Origin: Gordonia namibiensis NBRC 108229
GTDB taxonomy: Bacteria > Actinomycetota > Actinomycetes > Mycobacteriales > Mycobacteriaceae
Direction: 5' to 3'
Assembly (NCBI RefSeq): GCF_000298235.1
Contig: NZ_BAHE01000052.1
Coordinates: forward strand, 17,391-81,390
Length of the DNA stretch: 64,000 nt
In this document: piece after piece, positions 33,401-40,874 of the stretch
Numbering within the stretch: the first letter of the stretch is position 1
Layout: each line of letters begins with the position of its first letter
Position numbers and translations under genes: made by a program
Notes under the pieces: generated by a model
Told to the model about the DNA's origin: nothing
Databases searched by the model: none
Seen by the model: the letters and a program-made list of their open reading frames with translations, nothing else

Positions 33401-35872
33401 CGTCGCGCCGGCTGGTACCGGCTGCAAACGGTGGTCGAGGACGACCGCGGTCGTCCCGGTGATGGGCCCGCCGATCGTGACCGGCTCGGTGGGATCGAGA
33501 GGGCCGGCGAGGGTCGCCATGACCGTGGCCTCGGTGGGCCCGTACGCGTTGAACATGCGCCGACCGGTCCCCCAGCGCGCCACGAGATCGGGCGGGCAGG
33601 CCTCGCCACCGACGATGACGGTGCGCAGATCCTCGAGTCCGCCGGGACCGTGCGCGTCGGCGGGCAGGGTGGCCAGCGCGGCGGGAGTGAGGAAGGCATG
33701 GGTGACGCGCTGTTCGCGAAGTAGCGCGGCCAGTTCCCCGCCGCCGTAGATGTGCCGCGGGACGATCACCATGGTGGCACCCGACGCGAGGGCCAGCAGG
33801 GTTTCCAGCACCGCGGCGTCGAAGCTCGGTGATGCGAACTGAATGGTGCGCGAACCCGATTCGACGCCGTAGCGGCGAATCTGCTCGTCCGCGAGGGAGG
33901 CCAATCCGCGATGGCTGACGACGACGCCCTTCGGGACGCCGGTCGAGCCGGAGGTGTAGATGACGTAGGCCGGGTCGTCGACGTGCAACGGGCGGAGACG
34001 GTCCGCATCGATGATCGGCTGCGCAGAGGCGTCCCGGTAGGCGGCGACGACCAGGTCGTCGTCGAAGCCGATCCACTCGCACCGACTGTTCAGGCCGTCG
34101 AGCCGGGCGCGACCACCGGGGCCCACGATGCCGAGATCGACGGCGCTGTCGTCGAGGAGGTAGCTCAACCGGTCGTCGGGGAGCGCCGGGTCGATCGGCA
34201 CGTAGGCGCCACCTGCGAGAAGAACCGCGAGTTGCGTTGTGACGGAGTATCTTCCACGCGGCAGCAGCAGCGCTACCGTGACGCCCGGTCCCACGCCGCG
34301 GTCGATGAGGATCCGCGCGAGCCGGTGCGCCCGGAGGACGAGCTCGTCGTAGCGCAACGTACGTGCCCCGTCGACGACCGCGTCGGCGTGCGGATATGTT
34401 GCAGCCGTGCGGGTCACGAGGTCGGCGAAGAGCATGGGCTCCGACGCGACGGGCCCGCGCGCCGGCACCAGAAGTGCCCGTTCGTCCTCGTCGAGGATGT
34501 CGAGGTCGGCTACCCGGGTGTCTGGTCCGGTCGCGACCATGTCCGCGAGGACGCGAAGATAGCGGCGGCGATGGGCGACGAGTTCGGGTTCGGGATACGC
34601 GGCGGCGTTGGCCTCGAGGTCGATGCGGAGGTCGCCGGATCCGGTGCCGGTGTAGACGGTGACGGCGAGATCCTCGGTGGGGCCCGTGCTGAGGATGTGG
34701 CTGTAGCCGATGCAATCGCCGAGGATCATCTCGCTGCGGAACATCATCACGTTGACGGCCGGACCGAAGAAGCCGCGACCCACCGAGGAACCGGCGGCCG
34801 ACCGCGCGGCCAGGTCGCGACGCATGTCCTCGAAGCGATACCGCTGATGGCGCAGGGCCCCGCTCAGTTCGGTGGTGATGCCGGCGATGAGGTCACCGAT
34901 CCCCATGTCGGGGGTGATGCCGCTGCGGATGGGCACGACGTTGGACACCATGCCGCCCGAACGCCGGAGCATCGCATTGGTCCGGGCCGACACCGGCAGG
35001 CTGAGTACGACGTCGTCGGTACCGGCCATCCGTGCGACGTACACAGCGAGCGCCGCGCTCGCCAGTGCTGCCACGGTGACCGAGTTGTCGGCGCAGTAGC
35101 GCTCCACGTTCGCGATCAGGCAGGGGTCGAGTTCGCCTCCCACCGTGCGGGAGTCAGCTCCCCCGCCGATGACGGGATCGGCTAGGCGGACCGGATCGGG
35201 CAGGTCGTGCAGGCGCTGCGCCCAGTGGTCGCGATCGCGTCCGAAACGGGTCGACGACCGGTAGGCCTCGTCGTCGGCAAGGAAGTCCTCGAGAGAGCCG
35301 GACTTCGGGGGTGGGACGGGAAGACCCTGTGCGCGTGCGGTGTACACGGCGGCCGCACGTTCGGCGAAGGCCGAGGCGCCGTAGCCGTCGAGCAGCATGT
35401 GGTGCACGCGGTTGTACCAGTAGTACCGGCGGTCATCGATGCGCAGCGTCGCCGATTCCATGAGGCGGTCGGCGAAGAGGTCGAGCGGGCGGCGGAACTC
35501 CTCGTCCATCCACACCCGGGCGGCGGCCTCGGGATCGTCGTGGTCCCGGAAGTCCAGGTGCAACATCTCATCGCGCAGTTCCTCGTCGAGGTACTGCAGC
35601 GGGGCCTCGGTCGGGTCGTCGGCGGGGACGAGCCGGACCATCGCGGTGCCGAACTCGCGGGCCACCTGCCGGCCGACGTCGGTCAGCAGTTCGGTGTCGA
35701 GATCGCCGAGCACCTCGATGTACTGCGCGATCGAGAACGGGGTCTGCGGGACGAGCTGCTGGGCGAACCACATGCTGCGCTGCGCAGCCGACAACGGGAC
35801 CAGGCGTTCACCGACGGCCGACATGCTCGTCGATGCGGCGTCGTGCCGCTCGTGGACATCGTTGGTGGTCAC
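18428..35872 (-). CDS. Giant five-module nonribosomal peptide synthetase, (C-A-T)x5-C
   Basis: This is one 5,814-residue NRPS. Condensation motifs HHxxxDG lie near residues 157, 1229, 2301, 3376, 4431 and 5490. Adenylation TSGSTG loops lie near 641, 1719, 2794, 3861 and 4912. Carrier GG(D/N)S serines lie near 1045, 2115, 3188, 4244 and 5295. All A domains keep the core A10 lysine. Pocket codes read by eye are A1 DALFIGAVMK, A2 DLWHLILVGK, A3 DVWHFSLVDK (the classical serine code), A4 DALFIGAIMK and A5 DLWPLILVSK. The first C domain resembles EntF ([14 protein letters not shown] and FGPAVNV...LSTGP segments), which accepts an acyl cap. No epimerase, methyltransferase, thioesterase or reductase domain is seen. 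The protein ends in a sixth C domain with an intact HHLSVDG. Release must be by that domain or by the thioesterase of the separate A-T-TE protein. An iron box lies in the upstream gap. Confidence 0.93.
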   Translation of the reverse strand: MTTNDVHERHDAASTSMSAVGERLVPLSAAQRSMWFAQQLVPQTPFSIAQYIEVLGDLDTELLTDVGRQVAREFGTAMVRLVPADDPTEAPLQYLDEELRDEMLHLDFRDHDDPEAAARVWMDEEFRRPLDLFADRLMESATLRIDDRRYYWYNRVHHMLLDGYGASAFAERAAAVYTARAQGLPVPPPKSGSLEDFLADDEAYRSSTRFGRDRDHWAQRLHDLPDPVRLADPVIGGGADSRTVGGELDPCLIANVERYCADNSVTVAALASAALAVYVARMAGTDDVVLSLPVSARTNAMLRRSGGMVSNVVPIRSGITPDMGIGDLIAGITTELSGALRHQRYRFEDMRRDLAARSAAGSSVGRGFFGPAVNVMMFRSEMILGDCIGYSHILSTGPTEDLAVTVYTGTGSGDLRIDLEANAAAYPEPELVAHRRRYLRVLADMVATGPDTRVADLDILDEDERALLVPARGPVASEPMLFADLVTRTAATYPHADAVVDGARTLRYDELVLRAHRLARILIDRGVGPGVTVALLLPRGRYSVTTQLAVLLAGGAYVPIDPALPDDRLSYLLDDSAVDLGIVGPGGRARLDGLNSRCEWIGFDDDLVVAAYRDASAQPIIDADRLRPLHVDDPAYVIYTSGSTGVPKGVVVSHRGLASLADEQIRRYGVESGSRTIQFASPSFDAAVLETLLALASGATMVIVPRHIYGGGELAALLREQRVTHAFLTPAALATLPADAHGPGGLEDLRTVIVGGEACPPDLVARWGTGRRMFNAYGPTEATVMATLAGPLDPTEPVTIGGPITGTTAVVLDHRLQPVPAGATGELYIGGAGVALGYHRRQALTASRFVADPWGPAGARMYRTGDLVRWRLAGEGEDAAYRLDYLGRADRQVKIRGFRIELGEIDAAIGAVPGVDLAVTEPQTMQAPDGSHADGSHAVGSHAAGNTYLVGYYTGTADTGAIREQLRAVLPGHMVPTAFLRLDRIPTTTSGKLDRAALPVPTIQAAPYAEPRTDTERAVADAFAECTGAAQVGRADDFFALGGDSLSATRMVSTLSGQLDADIPVRWVFESPTVADLAARLADPATRRIPELRAGRSVSGGAVPLSPAQRRMWAINQLDTASPVFNIPLALRLRGALDRQALHDAILDVVERHETLRTVYPNGPRGPVQQVEPAAAVDLRTLTEPEVTDDLEARLAELATTGFDVAQQVPVMIRLLAVGTDDHVLVAVVHHIAADGSSTAPLARDLVVAYQARRGGTAPEWMPLPVTYRDYTLWHLDVMGEEADPSSVAAVQLDYWQRHLSGLPDLLALPTDRPRPAHPRMRGGELHAEIDAELVDRMRTVARNTGTTPFMVAHSVLAILLSRLSGTDDIAVGTPVAGRHHRDLADLVGMFVGTVVLRTHLDANSTFAELLSQVRTVDLDAFEHADVPFDRLVDAVRPRRSAAHHPLFQVGFSYQNIAPAQLTLDGVDAEILEMSLGVAKSDLHLTVVEQGGSGHGGEAQRRATMRVQWDYDRDLFDHNTVERWHRLWVELLSAALDAADTPVGDLAADSVSDMLTGPVSGRDDATLTGLLAGGAARNPQAVALHDDATGSSQTYAELSARVNSLARTLIDAGVGPEVRVAVAISRSATLVESVLAVLAAGGAYVPVDPDAPARRTRLVVDSCRPAVVLTAGPPTVPIPEYADVIDVTAVPPAAPSPVTGGERVAPLRPVNTAYVIYTSGSTGTPKGVAVSHRAIAAQLRWKSAEFPLGPDDITVLKTALTFDLSVWELFWPLVNGARLVIATAHGHRDPRYIADLFARTEVTAAHFVPSLLDAHLDAVADMAGTPHPVGRLLCIGEALAPSTAERAADVLGARVFNLYGPTEAAVGITHHEWTPTPVSSSTTPSPTVAIGVPVDDSGAVVLDTRLHQVPLGVVGELYLRGVQLATAYERRPDLTADRFVADPAGTGERMYRTGDLARIRPDGVLEFHGRNDFQVKIRGLRIELGEIESALAADPRIAAAAVAAHHGDTLTAYLVPAPGNPDVLDPAAVLADLRNRLPAYMAPVSAIVLDKLPRGIHGKVDRNALPEPPRAEREHVAPRTATERILVGILDDLLPADANRVIGVTDDYFDLGGNSLMAARLSGRIAAVLGVDLPVRAVFESPVIADLAQAVDATATSDRPRLIARPRPTILPVSRAQRRMWLLDQITPGTALYNLPFAVQVDGPLDAHALRTAVTGVLDRHEVLRTIYPADAGIPRQHVLPTEEALQTAEIDLSGVNAEVISRVEDHIAEVANRGFDLAGRIPFRVAVFHTAPASYVIVIVVHHIAADGWSMGPLVADLLDNYLAAAAGTTPTREPLQAQYADYTMWQSTLLGDTGERGAHPSITRQRDHWRRALTDLPGPLPLPGDRNRPAQPTHHGSTVEFGIDPALVGELAAIAQTRRATVFHLVHAALAVLLARLSGTSDIVVGTPVSGRGSEVLDDLVGMFVETVVLRTRIDEDRPVEDLIDAVRAGDVAALTNSEIPFDELADEYEPDRGGAHHPVFQVMLAFGDPVPGPIVGGELTATPLSIDVPVARFDLHLTVDMPQVIDGLDEPVRARWTYATDLFDRDTVAGFADNLLRILEQLVGQPHSRVHELTLLDAPQLDRTVRQWGSGGPSPVVPAVRTLPDALAGDAAGQVVDAEQRISAADFARRVARSARALIDAGVGPERTVAVAVPRSVDMLVAIHAVVAAGGAYVPIDLAAPAPRIAAMLETADPVRIFSAPDDALRIPAAFADRLLDPTDLQLDRCDTPITDADRVSPLRPGHPAYVLFTSGSTGVPKAVSVTHEAIVNRLAWMQRQYPIDGRDVVLQKTPITFDVSVWELFWPLVTGADLVLAEPDAHRDPAALAEVIGEHRVTVIHFVPTMLDAFLATIPADADLTSLRMIFTSGEALTVPTAQAGRARTAAALHNLYGPTEAAVDVTAVEVSATIDGTPISIGRPMAGNTVHVLDHRLRPVPGGVTGELYLGGVQLARGYHARPDLTATRFVASPWGNGERLYRTGDLVRWRRTADDSAPVLDYLGRSDFQVKVRGQRVELGEIEAVASSHPEVRSAVVVIHDDPRVGTQLVAHVVLGSSASITAAELRAHLTAHLPDHMVPTHILLSDALPTTTSGKVDRRALPAPETPVATVGGDTEARTPTEGVVLTLIRDVLGDHVGVDDDFFAAGGNSLVATRLVAGIAEKLGVRVPVRAVFDGRTAAALAATADATRSSEAPVTEIARPEVLPLAPAQLQMWLHNRIDPASSEYLIVAPIRLPLRLDREALRAAVGDVIERHEILRTVYPEGATGPRQVILAPGEYDLDPVVVVLESLVVEGPSSEEDAVRAALSATIDLSEDLPLKIVVRELEHETVVVLAVHHVAADGWSLRVLARDLEQAFTARLAGGAPAWSPLPIQYADHVVRRAARLGIVEDPSSELAAHLSYWKSALEGAPSLSAPEADADGGAPEVHHVTLGPGAADRIRTLADRTGSTVFGVLHAALALTLSRSGQGRDIVIGTPTSGRSEAAVADLVGMFVTMVPLRLDVDPHAGFDALVTRSRDVVVDAIDHGELDVEEIIDHLGLSRSGSRHPLIQATLTVDGDHPAAARDGGATGARAVRLDIPVARFDLEFTATPTADGGLDLALIHRPDVYRNSTAAGILARLGRAIGAATATPATPLRALDLLDDHERATLAAGSGSDAPTPAFFADAISHPDHRLVGYDDCREWRAFDADEVGRRVHRLARALIARGAGPETVVALALPRSVWSVVATRAVAAAGAAFVPVDPSYPADRIAFMLRDSGASIIVTTTGFGEQVVGQDVDLLVIDDADTDAELTALPSGPIADDELRAPRHLDQLAYLIFTSGSTGRPKAVAITHRGVASFVTEQRRYGVDRDSRVLHFASPSFDAAVLELLMATDVGATTIVAPTDIYGSDDLADLLRRERITHAFLTPGVLDTIEPEDLPHLRTVIVGGDACSPTIAQRWIASGVRFFNAYGPTESTIMGTLAGPMTESDTEPMSIGRGIIGTRVAVLDTALAPCTPGVSGELYLAGTGLARGYHGRAALTAATFVADPDGPPGSRRYRTGDLVQVRADAESGGPALVHRGRIDHQLKIRGHRIETGEIEALLRTHPQVRAAVVTAQAGPDGNAALVAHVVPAIDAVDPHVLLDHLRETLPGHAIPAAIVEIDAIPLTPAGKVDLRALPAATFAVLTAHVAPATAHEVLVTEVFAELLGRERVGATDNFFDAGGNSLIGAQVVARIRARSGREVSVRDLFDAPTAQALATRLDSSTLRVGPVLGEIARPGQIPLSPAQQRMWFLNRFDPGALTENIPIVLRLTGHLDLAAFRAALHGLLVRHEVFRTIYPDSADGPHQVVLAADSTPTVLETITARRDGLDNAIRGITRTTFDVTAQPPIRAVLLRVDDVGPDEHVFVLVAHHICADGLTMVTLAGELASDYAGASPAISAPSVQYADYALWQRAVLDEGIADAQLRGWQERLRGAPPVVDLPLDRPRPAHPSGRGARIDFAVDADLHLRIVEAANRLGATPFMVAHAALAVLLGRLGDNRDVVIGTPIAGRGEQHLDRVAGMFVNMLALRTVIDSSATVEDAIDASKEASLHAFSNALVPFDRIVEELDLPRSPSHHPVFQTALSFQNIGSMDLSLPGLAVEIIDDDVEVAEFDLHLTLADMFDNDGQPDGLTGQLVYATDLFDALTAGEFVERYQRILTAFVDTPDRAVGDLAVLSEEEQRSLTMTALRPDADAAVEQNEGLAAAFHAQAARTPDADAVVVGDRVVSYREFAQQVTTLARIVADHGAGPDDRVAITAPRGLLQLLAMYAVATVGAAYVPVDLSASERASMILDVADPVLVLGAGPDAPDARPYCDLELLDVGSLNLTAGPGACEFPAPHPETTAYVLFTSGSTGIPKGVSMSHAAVGEQLRWMQHRYPMGPGDSVLIKTSAGFDLSVWEYWWALGTGARVVLAEPGAERDGAELLHILDRHRITVLPTVPSALGMVLDAGDPPATLTTALCIGEELPAELVNRMRSAAPKTLVHNLYGPTEAAVSVTGHEVTALPTGRVPIGSPQPTVSIRILDSRLQPVPVGVAGELYLGGIQLARGYHADPARTSAAFVADPYGIDGSGARMYRTGDLVRRNRDGSLDYLGRTDHQLKVRGFRIEPGEIEAALRRCTGVVDAVVVARAGADGQDRVVGFVTGDDAQAEVVRREAAQLLPSYLRPEVHVLDTLPTNGNGKIDRARLPRPRIAERAYEAPQTELQQRVATVIAEVTGAARIGLSDNFFDAGGNSLSATRVAALLEAELGRRIPVRMLFDAVDVADLAAQIDALPALDPSGVDVPELVRGHDDDPAPLAPAQRRIWEAVNSGAGADWNVPVAVRFSGDLDTESLVAVLHAALVDVVDRHESLRTRHVQAENGPELVVLPTGGVADLIGRGLEPRDVAAGDLERVLTDLAWAEIDVVNGPPLRLQLLRLDPRTHVLVLVTHHLSVDGQSMGPLTRDLVTAFVARSSDTETASVLPEPGVRFRDYARWRTEILDADRERQFAYWTKRLTAGTRGPGTGPALRTDRPRPERWESAGATVVFGLDAEVHTALDRYARDQSSSMFAVLQAAFAVILADLAGDPDVRVGTADANRSHVSLDGVIGNFAEDLPMRLDATDSRAFADLTRDVHQQLLDGLAHPDISTPELATALGLERDPAGSSGHPLFPATLILQQAGADDAGMNEIDLGGVRISREPIANTVAKHELEFTVLEVRDADGPAGLTGTLLHPVALFDTATAECVVDRMRAILETVAADPDRALTVAELREVP
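33046..33090 (-). repeat. Three 15-bp tandem repeats inside NRPS A1
   Basis: Three head-to-tail 15-base units, nearly identical, start at 33046, 33061 and 33076. They encode a Gly-Ser-His-Ala-X pentapeptide repeat in the loop between the A8 and A9 regions of the first adenylation domain. The repeat keeps the frame, so copy number can change without breaking the gene. It looks like a slippage-prone surface loop rather than a functional motif. Confidence 0.8.
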
Positions 35873-36175
35873 TTCTCGTCGCTTCCGGGTGGGTCAGGGC
35901 ATGCCGAAGAAGACCCGGTACCGCGAGGTGACCGGGCTGGATTGGGGTGGTCAGGCGTTTAGAATCGCCTGGGTGGGACGGCTCGACGGCCGTGGTTCGT
36001 CGGCGTCACATGAGGACCGCCGGTGGTGAACCTCCCGAGTTCACGGCATGCGGCCCACGAGAGTAGGCGGGTTGCCCGTCGGGATTTAGCACAGGCTAAC
36101 CTTAACACGGCCTCATGCTGCCGACGAGATTCGCCGGCGCCGCCGAGGGACGACGCCCGACGATCAGGAGTTGTG
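35873..36175. promoter_or_regulatory. Divergent promoter region of NRPS and ABC exporter
   Basis: The 303 bases between the NRPS start and the ABC ATPase start hold no convincing gene. An iron box sits at 36086-36104, about 72 bases from the ATPase start and 214 from the NRPS start. A/T-rich sequence around the box may include a -10 element for the rightward operon. An AGGAG ribosome site at 36166-36170 serves the ATPase. No ribosome site of comparable quality is seen before the NRPS ATG. Confidence 0.6.
36086..36104. promoter_or_regulatory. IdeR/DtxR-type iron box
   Basis: The 19 bases match 15 of 19 positions of the known IdeR consensus (TTAGGTTAGSCTAACCTAA). The whole right half AGGCTAACCT is intact and the first four bases are perfect. 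IdeR with Fe(II) bound represses such promoters. The position between the NRPS and exporter genes implies iron-starvation control of one or both operons. Confidence 0.75.
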
Positions 36176-37144
36176 ATGACCGAACCTGCCGTGCGGGTGG
36201 ACGCCATCACCAAATCCTTCGGTGATGTCCACGCGGTTCGCGGAATCTCCTTCGAGGTGCCGCGCGGAAGCGTCCTGGGCATCCTCGGACCCAACGGTGC
36301 AGGTAAGACCACACTCGTCGACATCCTCTGCACCCTGATCACCCCCGACTCGGGCTCGGCCACGGTCGCCGGCCACGACGTCGCCCGGCATCCCGGCGGG
36401 GTCCGCGAGGCCATCTCGATGACCGGCCAGTACGCAGCGCTCGACGAGACGCTGGGCGGTCGGGACAACCTCATCTTCTTCGGCCGGATGCAGGGCCTTC
36501 GACGGGGTGCCGCGCGCGAGCGTGCCGACCACCTGCTCGAGCAGTTCGATCTCGCCGAGTTCGGCAAGCGACCGGTGTTCTCGTACTCCGGCGGCATGCG
36601 ACGACGCCTCGATATCGCCTGCGGACTGGTGATCCGACCCGAGGTCGTGTTTCTCGACGAACCCACCACTGGACTCGACCCGCGCAGCCGCCAGGCGGTA
36701 TGGGCGCTGGTCGAAGCGCTCAAGGCCGACGGCATCACGACGCTGCTCACGACGCAGTATCTCGAGGAAGCCGATCGCCTCAGCGACAACATCATCGTGC
36801 TCGACAAGGGCCGAGTGGTCGCCGAGGGCACCGCCGAGCAGCTCAAGCAGAAGGTCGGGGGCGCCTACTGCGAGGTGGTCCTCGACGATCCGTCGCGGTC
36901 CGACGAGATGTGCGGGCTGCTGCGTACCCGACTCGCCGTCGACCCGAGGCCGACGGTCGGCGACGACACGACGATCACCCTCTCCACCACCGACGGGGTC
37001 GAGACGATGGGTGCGGTCATCGCCATCGCCAAGGACGCCGGGATCCGGCTCACCGACGTCGGCCTGCGCAACCCCTCTCTCGACGACGTGTTCCTCACCC
37101 TCACCGGCTCGCCGAGCGGCACCACCGAGGACTCGACGCGGTGA
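36176..37144 (+). CDS. ABC transporter ATPase, DrrA-type exporter
   Basis: This is a 322-residue ABC ATPase of the daunorubicin-resistance (DrrA) class. Walker A GPNGAGKTT lies near 40, the Q-loop in MTGQYAALDE near 85, the signature YSGGM near 140, Walker B VVFLDEP near 160 and the DrrA-specific C-terminal domain after about 220. It hydrolyses ATP on the inner face of the membrane to drive export through the two permeases that follow. The ATG has an AGGAG site five bases upstream. Its stop overlaps the first permease start by four bases (GTGA). In this setting it most likely exports the NRPS product. Confidence 0.9.
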   Translation: MTEPAVRVDAITKSFGDVHAVRGISFEVPRGSVLGILGPNGAGKTTLVDILCTLITPDSGSATVAGHDVARHPGGVREAISMTGQYAALDETLGGRDNLIFFGRMQGLRRGAARERADHLLEQFDLAEFGKRPVFSYSGGMRRRLDIACGLVIRPEVVFLDEPTTGLDPRSRQAVWALVEALKADGITTLLTTQYLEEADRLSDNIIVLDKGRVVAEGTAEQLKQKVGGAYCEVVLDDPSRSDEMCGLLRTRLAVDPRPTVGDDTTITLSTTDGVETMGAVIAIAKDAGIRLTDVGLRNPSLDDVFLTLTGSPSGTTEDSTR

Positions 37145-37995
37145 CGACCACGCACCCCGCGGACCGGGAGACACACACCTTCTCCCGGATCGACTGGCCC
37201 GACGACCACAACCCGACCGTCGTCTCGCGGAGATGGCCGTTTCTCCGGCAGTGGACGACGATGACCGACCGCGGTGTCCGATCGGCGTGGGCCGAGGGCG
37301 AGTTCGCGGTCGCGGTGGTGATGCCGCTGGTCTTCGCGCTCGGTTTCTACCTACCGCTCCGCCTGGTGATGGCCGACCGGGGCATCGACTACGCACAGTT
37401 CCTGATGCCGATCATCGTGCTGCAGGCCGTCGCCTTCACCGCGATGGCCGCCGCCCAGCGCGCAACCCTCGACAAACTCCGCGGGATGAACCGTCGACTC
37501 GCGTCGATGCCGGTACGGGCCCTGGTACCGCTTTCCGCGAGGATGACCGTCTCACTGATCCGTTCGGTGGTGTCGATCACGGCAGCACTGGTCTTCGGTG
37601 CGCTGCTGGGCTTCTCGTTCGCCGGCGGGTTGCTCGACACCCTGGCCTTCGTCGGTTTCGCGCTCGCGGTTGCGGTGGTGCTGGCGATCGGCGCGGATTC
37701 GCTGGGTCTGATCGCCCGGAATCCGGAGGCCACCTCACAGTTGCTCCTGCTTCCGCAACTGGTACTCGGCCTGCTGTCGACCGGTTTCGTACCGGAGTCG
37801 GGATTCCCCGAGTGGGCCCAGCCCTTCGCCCGGAACCAACCGATCTCCCACTTCGCCGCGACCATGCGAGAACTCGCCGACGGCAACCCGACGATGTCGA
37901 CCGCCCTGCCCGCCCTGCTCTGGCTCGGCGCGCTGGCCGTGGTCTTCGTCGCGCTCGCCCATCACACCCAGACACACCGCCGGCTGTACCCATGA
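37141..37995 (+). CDS. ABC-2 type permease, first of two
   Basis: This is a 284-residue ABC-2 permease with about six membrane segments, the first near 60-80 and the rest between 95 and 275. A cytoplasmic N-terminal tail of about 50 residues precedes them. The segment GFVPESGFPEWAQPFARNQPIS near 220 matches the conserved DrrB loop. It starts with GTG in a GTGA overlap with the ATPase gene and ends in an ATGA overlap with the second permease gene. Two unequal permeases plus one ATPase form a typical ABC-2 exporter. Confidence 0.87.
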   Translation: MTTTHPADRETHTFSRIDWPDDHNPTVVSRRWPFLRQWTTMTDRGVRSAWAEGEFAVAVVMPLVFALGFYLPLRLVMADRGIDYAQFLMPIIVLQAVAFTAMAAAQRATLDKLRGMNRRLASMPVRALVPLSARMTVSLIRSVVSITAALVFGALLGFSFAGGLLDTLAFVGFALAVAVVLAIGADSLGLIARNPEATSQLLLLPQLVLGLLSTGFVPESGFPEWAQPFARNQPISHFAATMRELADGNPTMSTALPALLWLGALAVVFVALAHHTQTHRRLYP

Positions 37996-38846
37996 CCCGA
38001 GTACCCGTGAGCCGATCCGCCACCGATTCTCCGGACGTCCTGGGGTTCCCGCCGCGCCAGAAGTGGACCGCCGAGTCCACCTCGCGCGCGTTGATCCGCG
38101 GCTCGTTGATCCAGGCCGAACGAATCCTGGTGAAGTGGGCGACCGATCCGGTGACGCTTCTGCAGTCGCTGCTGTTCCCGGCGATCATGGTCCTGATGTT
38201 CTGGCTGGTCCTGGACCGATCGGTCAGCGCCCACTCCGGGTCGTCGAGCGTCTTCGGCATGGTCCCGATGGTGGCGCTGGTCGGTGCGATGTCCGGTGCG
38301 TCGATCAGCGGTCTCGGGCTCCGCCGGGAACGCACCTCCGGGCTGCTGACCAAGATGTGGGTCCTGCCCGTCCACCGCGCGTCGGCGATGGTCGGACGCT
38401 TGCTGGCCGAAGCGGTCCGCGTCGTTGTCACGGTCAGCGCCGTCCTCGCGGTCGGCACCATCATCGGCTTCCGGATCGAGTCAGGAGTTCTCGGTTATCT
38501 CGCGATCATCGGGATCACCCTCGTGTTCGGGCTCTCCTTCTCGATCATGGTGACCGCCCTCGCCCTGCTCAGCCGGGAGTCGCACATCGTCGAATGGGTG
38601 GCCATCGGCACCAACCTCGCGATGTTCTTCAACACCGGTTTCGTTCCCGCCCAGTCGTATCCGGGCTGGTTGCAGCCGATCGTCGAGTTTCAACCGCTCA
38701 GCTGCGCGGTGAACGCCATCCGCGGTTTCGCGGCCGGCGGTCCGATCGCCGAGCCACTGCTCCTCACCATCGCCTGGTCGGCCGCGTTGCTGCTGATCTT
38801 CACGCGACCGACGCTCGCGGGGTATCGGCGGGCAGCAGGGCGCTAG
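37992..38846 (+). CDS. ABC-2 type permease, second of two
   Basis: This is a 284-residue ABC-2 permease with about six membrane segments and a roughly 50-residue cytoplasmic tail. The GFVPAQSYPGWLQPIVEFQPLS loop near 220 mirrors that of the preceding permease. The two therefore form a heterodimer that arose by duplication. The ATG overlaps the previous stop by four bases. It is the last gene of the exporter operon and converges on the tandem glycosyltransferase gene. A 135-base gap follows, with a possible weak inverted repeat and no clear terminator. Confidence 0.87.
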   Translation: MTRVPVSRSATDSPDVLGFPPRQKWTAESTSRALIRGSLIQAERILVKWATDPVTLLQSLLFPAIMVLMFWLVLDRSVSAHSGSSSVFGMVPMVALVGAMSGASISGLGLRRERTSGLLTKMWVLPVHRASAMVGRLLAEAVRVVVTVSAVLAVGTIIGFRIESGVLGYLAIIGITLVFGLSFSIMVTALALLSRESHIVEWVAIGTNLAMFFNTGFVPAQSYPGWLQPIVEFQPLSCAVNAIRGFAAGGPIAEPLLLTIAWSAALLLIFTRPTLAGYRRAAGR

Positions 38847-38981
38847 ACCGAGGTCGCCCGCGACAGCAGTGGGTTCATGCGAACTCGATCGAAGTCGTGC
38901 CGCCGCAATGACAGACATCGCCTGCGACCTCATTCGCCCTCGGCTTTCGCCGCTGGTGCGCAGTTCCCTTCCGGGTCCCGG

Positions 38982-40874
38982 TCAGCCGTAGTAGCAGCGG
39001 TACTTGATGCTGCCTTTGATCCGGCCGAGGAAGTTGCCTGCCGTGAACAGCCACCTGCCGGTCGGCACACGGGTGATCACGGTCGGCAGCAACGGATTCC
39101 GGATCAGTATGTAGAGGAACATGTCAAGCGTCACGTACCAGGGCCAACGCGGCATGCCGTAGTGCCGATAGTCGGAGTACAACTGCGCGGTGCCCACCCC
39201 GCACGTCACCGACTGCTGCCACATCCCCGACAGCGTGTCCCGGAGCCGGTAGGCGACGAGGGCCTTGGGAGCCAGACCGATCGTGCCGCCCGACAACTGG
39301 ATACGGATCAGCAGGTCTGAATCCTCCGCAGCGTTCACGTACTCGACGTCGAAGCCGCCGACGCGCTCGTACGCTTCCCGCCAGACCCCGACATTGCAGG
39401 TCGGGTGTACCTGGAGGAATCCCCGCAAGTAGTACGGCTCGTCGGCGGGCAACATCGTTCGCCAGGACTGGACCTCGGGTGAGTTGAGCGAATGGGTCTC
39501 CAGTCCTCCGCCCACCGCCGAATGACGCGTCGCGACCGCGGTCAGCTCGGCGAGCCAGTCCGGGTAGACGCGATCGTCACCGTCGCAGAAGGCGAGGAAC
39601 TCTCCGTCGGCGGCAGCGACGCCGACATTCCGTGCGTACGAGATCCCGCCCACCGCCGAGGCGTCGACCCAGCGCATCCGGAGGCGTTCCCGCAGTGGGT
39701 GCTGTTCGACATGTTCCCGCAATCCGTCGGTGGATCCGTTGTCCGCAATGATGACCTCGAAGGGGCGTTCGTAGGTCTGCGCTGCCAGGGCCTCGAGCTG
39801 GATGTCGATGACATCGACACAGTTCAATGCCGAGATCACGATCGACACCAACTCGGGAAGAGGACGTTCGACATCCTCACACCGTTCGGTCACCTGCGGT
39901 TTCGCCACTTCATTCTTTCGGTTGTCCCCCGTGAGACCGCGAGCGCGGCCCAACGTCCGGTCGGGAATGCGGCCGGTCTCGCCGGCCGCCGCTGCGCGGA
40001 GACCCGCACAGGTCAGGTAGACACGAGCGGGCCGGTCGGTGCCGATGAGCATCGCGCGCCCCCTGGCGATGACGTCCTTCGCGACCGACACTGCGCACCA
40101 GAGGGGTTCGGTCCGCGCATAGCGGCGGTAGAGGACAGACCGGTTGCGCGCGATGTAGTAATGCCGGAACGGCGCATCCTCGGTGAACTCGATCGACACA
40201 CCCGTTCCCCTCCCGCGCAGCAACCAGCGCAGCGGACGGGGCGGGACCCACGTCGCGGCGCGTCCCAGCCGGTGACGAATCCGGTTGCCCGGCACGATGA
40301 GTGCATGACCGCCGTGCGCACGTGCGCGCAGGTAGAAATCCGTCTCCACGCAGTCGATGAACAGCGACTCGTCGAACAAACCGATCTTCTCGAACAGGCT
40401 GCGCGTGATGAGAAGGCCCGACTGCAATGGCTCGAAGGCGAGGGTCAGCCCCTCGACGGCAAACCAGAACGGAGCCACGTCGTCGTTGATGAAGGCCGGC
40501 GACGCCATCACGTCCGACAAGCCGAGCGACTTCGCCAGCTCGAGGTGATCGACGGCCCGTCGGACGTAGTCCGGTTCGAGTGAGGTGTCCTGGTCGAGGG
40601 TGAGCACGGCGTCGGCATTTCGCGACAGCGCCTCGCGGACCCCCTGATTGAGGGCATGTGCGATGCCCTGGTTCGATCCTGACTCGAACACCGTCGCACC
40701 GGCCGCGGCGCAGTCGTCGAGCACTGTCCGCACAGCACCCTGCGGGTCGGCCATGAGTGACGGCGATCCGTCGTCGACGATGATCACCGAATCCACCTGT
40801 GGGAGAACATTCTCGATCGAATCGACGAGTTCTCGCGTCGGCTCGAAGGTCGGGATGACGGCGACCACGGTCAT
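38982..40874 (-). CDS. Tandem GT2-GT2 glycosyltransferase fusion
   Basis: This 630-residue protein holds two complete GT2 domains. The N-terminal one (about 1-300) resembles rhamnosyltransferases, with VIPTFEP, VDDGSPS near 35 and the metal motif LDQDTS near 93. A charged linker (about 310-340) follows. The C-terminal one (about 342-630) has IADNGSTDG near 380, CDGDDRVYP near 433 and NAAEDSDLL near 520, and ends GRIKGSIKYR. That second domain is a paralogue of the stand-alone glycosyltransferase at 17565. The ATG overlaps the A-T-TE stop by four bases. Two active sites suggest transfer of two sugars, or of one disaccharide, to the island's product. The donor sugars are unknown. Confidence 0.87.
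   Translation of the reverse strand: MTVVAVIPTFEPTRELVDSIENVLPQVDSVIIVDDGSPSLMADPQGAVRTVLDDCAAAGATVFESGSNQGIAHALNQGVREALSRNADAVLTLDQDTSLEPDYVRRAVDHLELAKSLGLSDVMASPAFINDDVAPFWFAVEGLTLAFEPLQSGLLITRSLFEKIGLFDESLFIDCVETDFYLRARAHGGHALIVPGNRIRHRLGRAATWVPPRPLRWLLRGRGTGVSIEFTEDAPFRHYYIARNRSVLYRRYARTEPLWCAVSVAKDVIARGRAMLIGTDRPARVYLTCAGLRAAAAGETGRIPDRTLGRARGLTGDNRKNEVAKPQVTERCEDVERPLPELVSIVISALNCVDVIDIQLEALAAQTYERPFEVIIADNGSTDGLREHVEQHPLRERLRMRWVDASAVGGISYARNVGVAAADGEFLAFCDGDDRVYPDWLAELTAVATRHSAVGGGLETHSLNSPEVQSWRTMLPADEPYYLRGFLQVHPTCNVGVWREAYERVGGFDVEYVNAAEDSDLLIRIQLSGGTIGLAPKALVAYRLRDTLSGMWQQSVTCGVGTAQLYSDYRHYGMPRWPWYVTLDMFLYILIRNPLLPTVITRVPTGRWLFTAGNFLGRIKGSIKYRCYYG

Noticed and set aside
18428..35872. 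Assigning the peptide to a named siderophore such as a rhequichelin- or exochelin-type product
   Set aside because: Only the serine code is certain. The other pockets do not match the hydroxyornithine, threonine or arginine codes expected of those compounds, and the needed tailoring genes are missing.
38850..38931. Inverted repeat GAGGTCGC / GCGACCTC in the gap between the exporter and the tandem glycosyltransferase
   Set aside because: Eight-base arms with a 66-base loop and no T run are weak evidence for a terminator and could be chance at this base composition.
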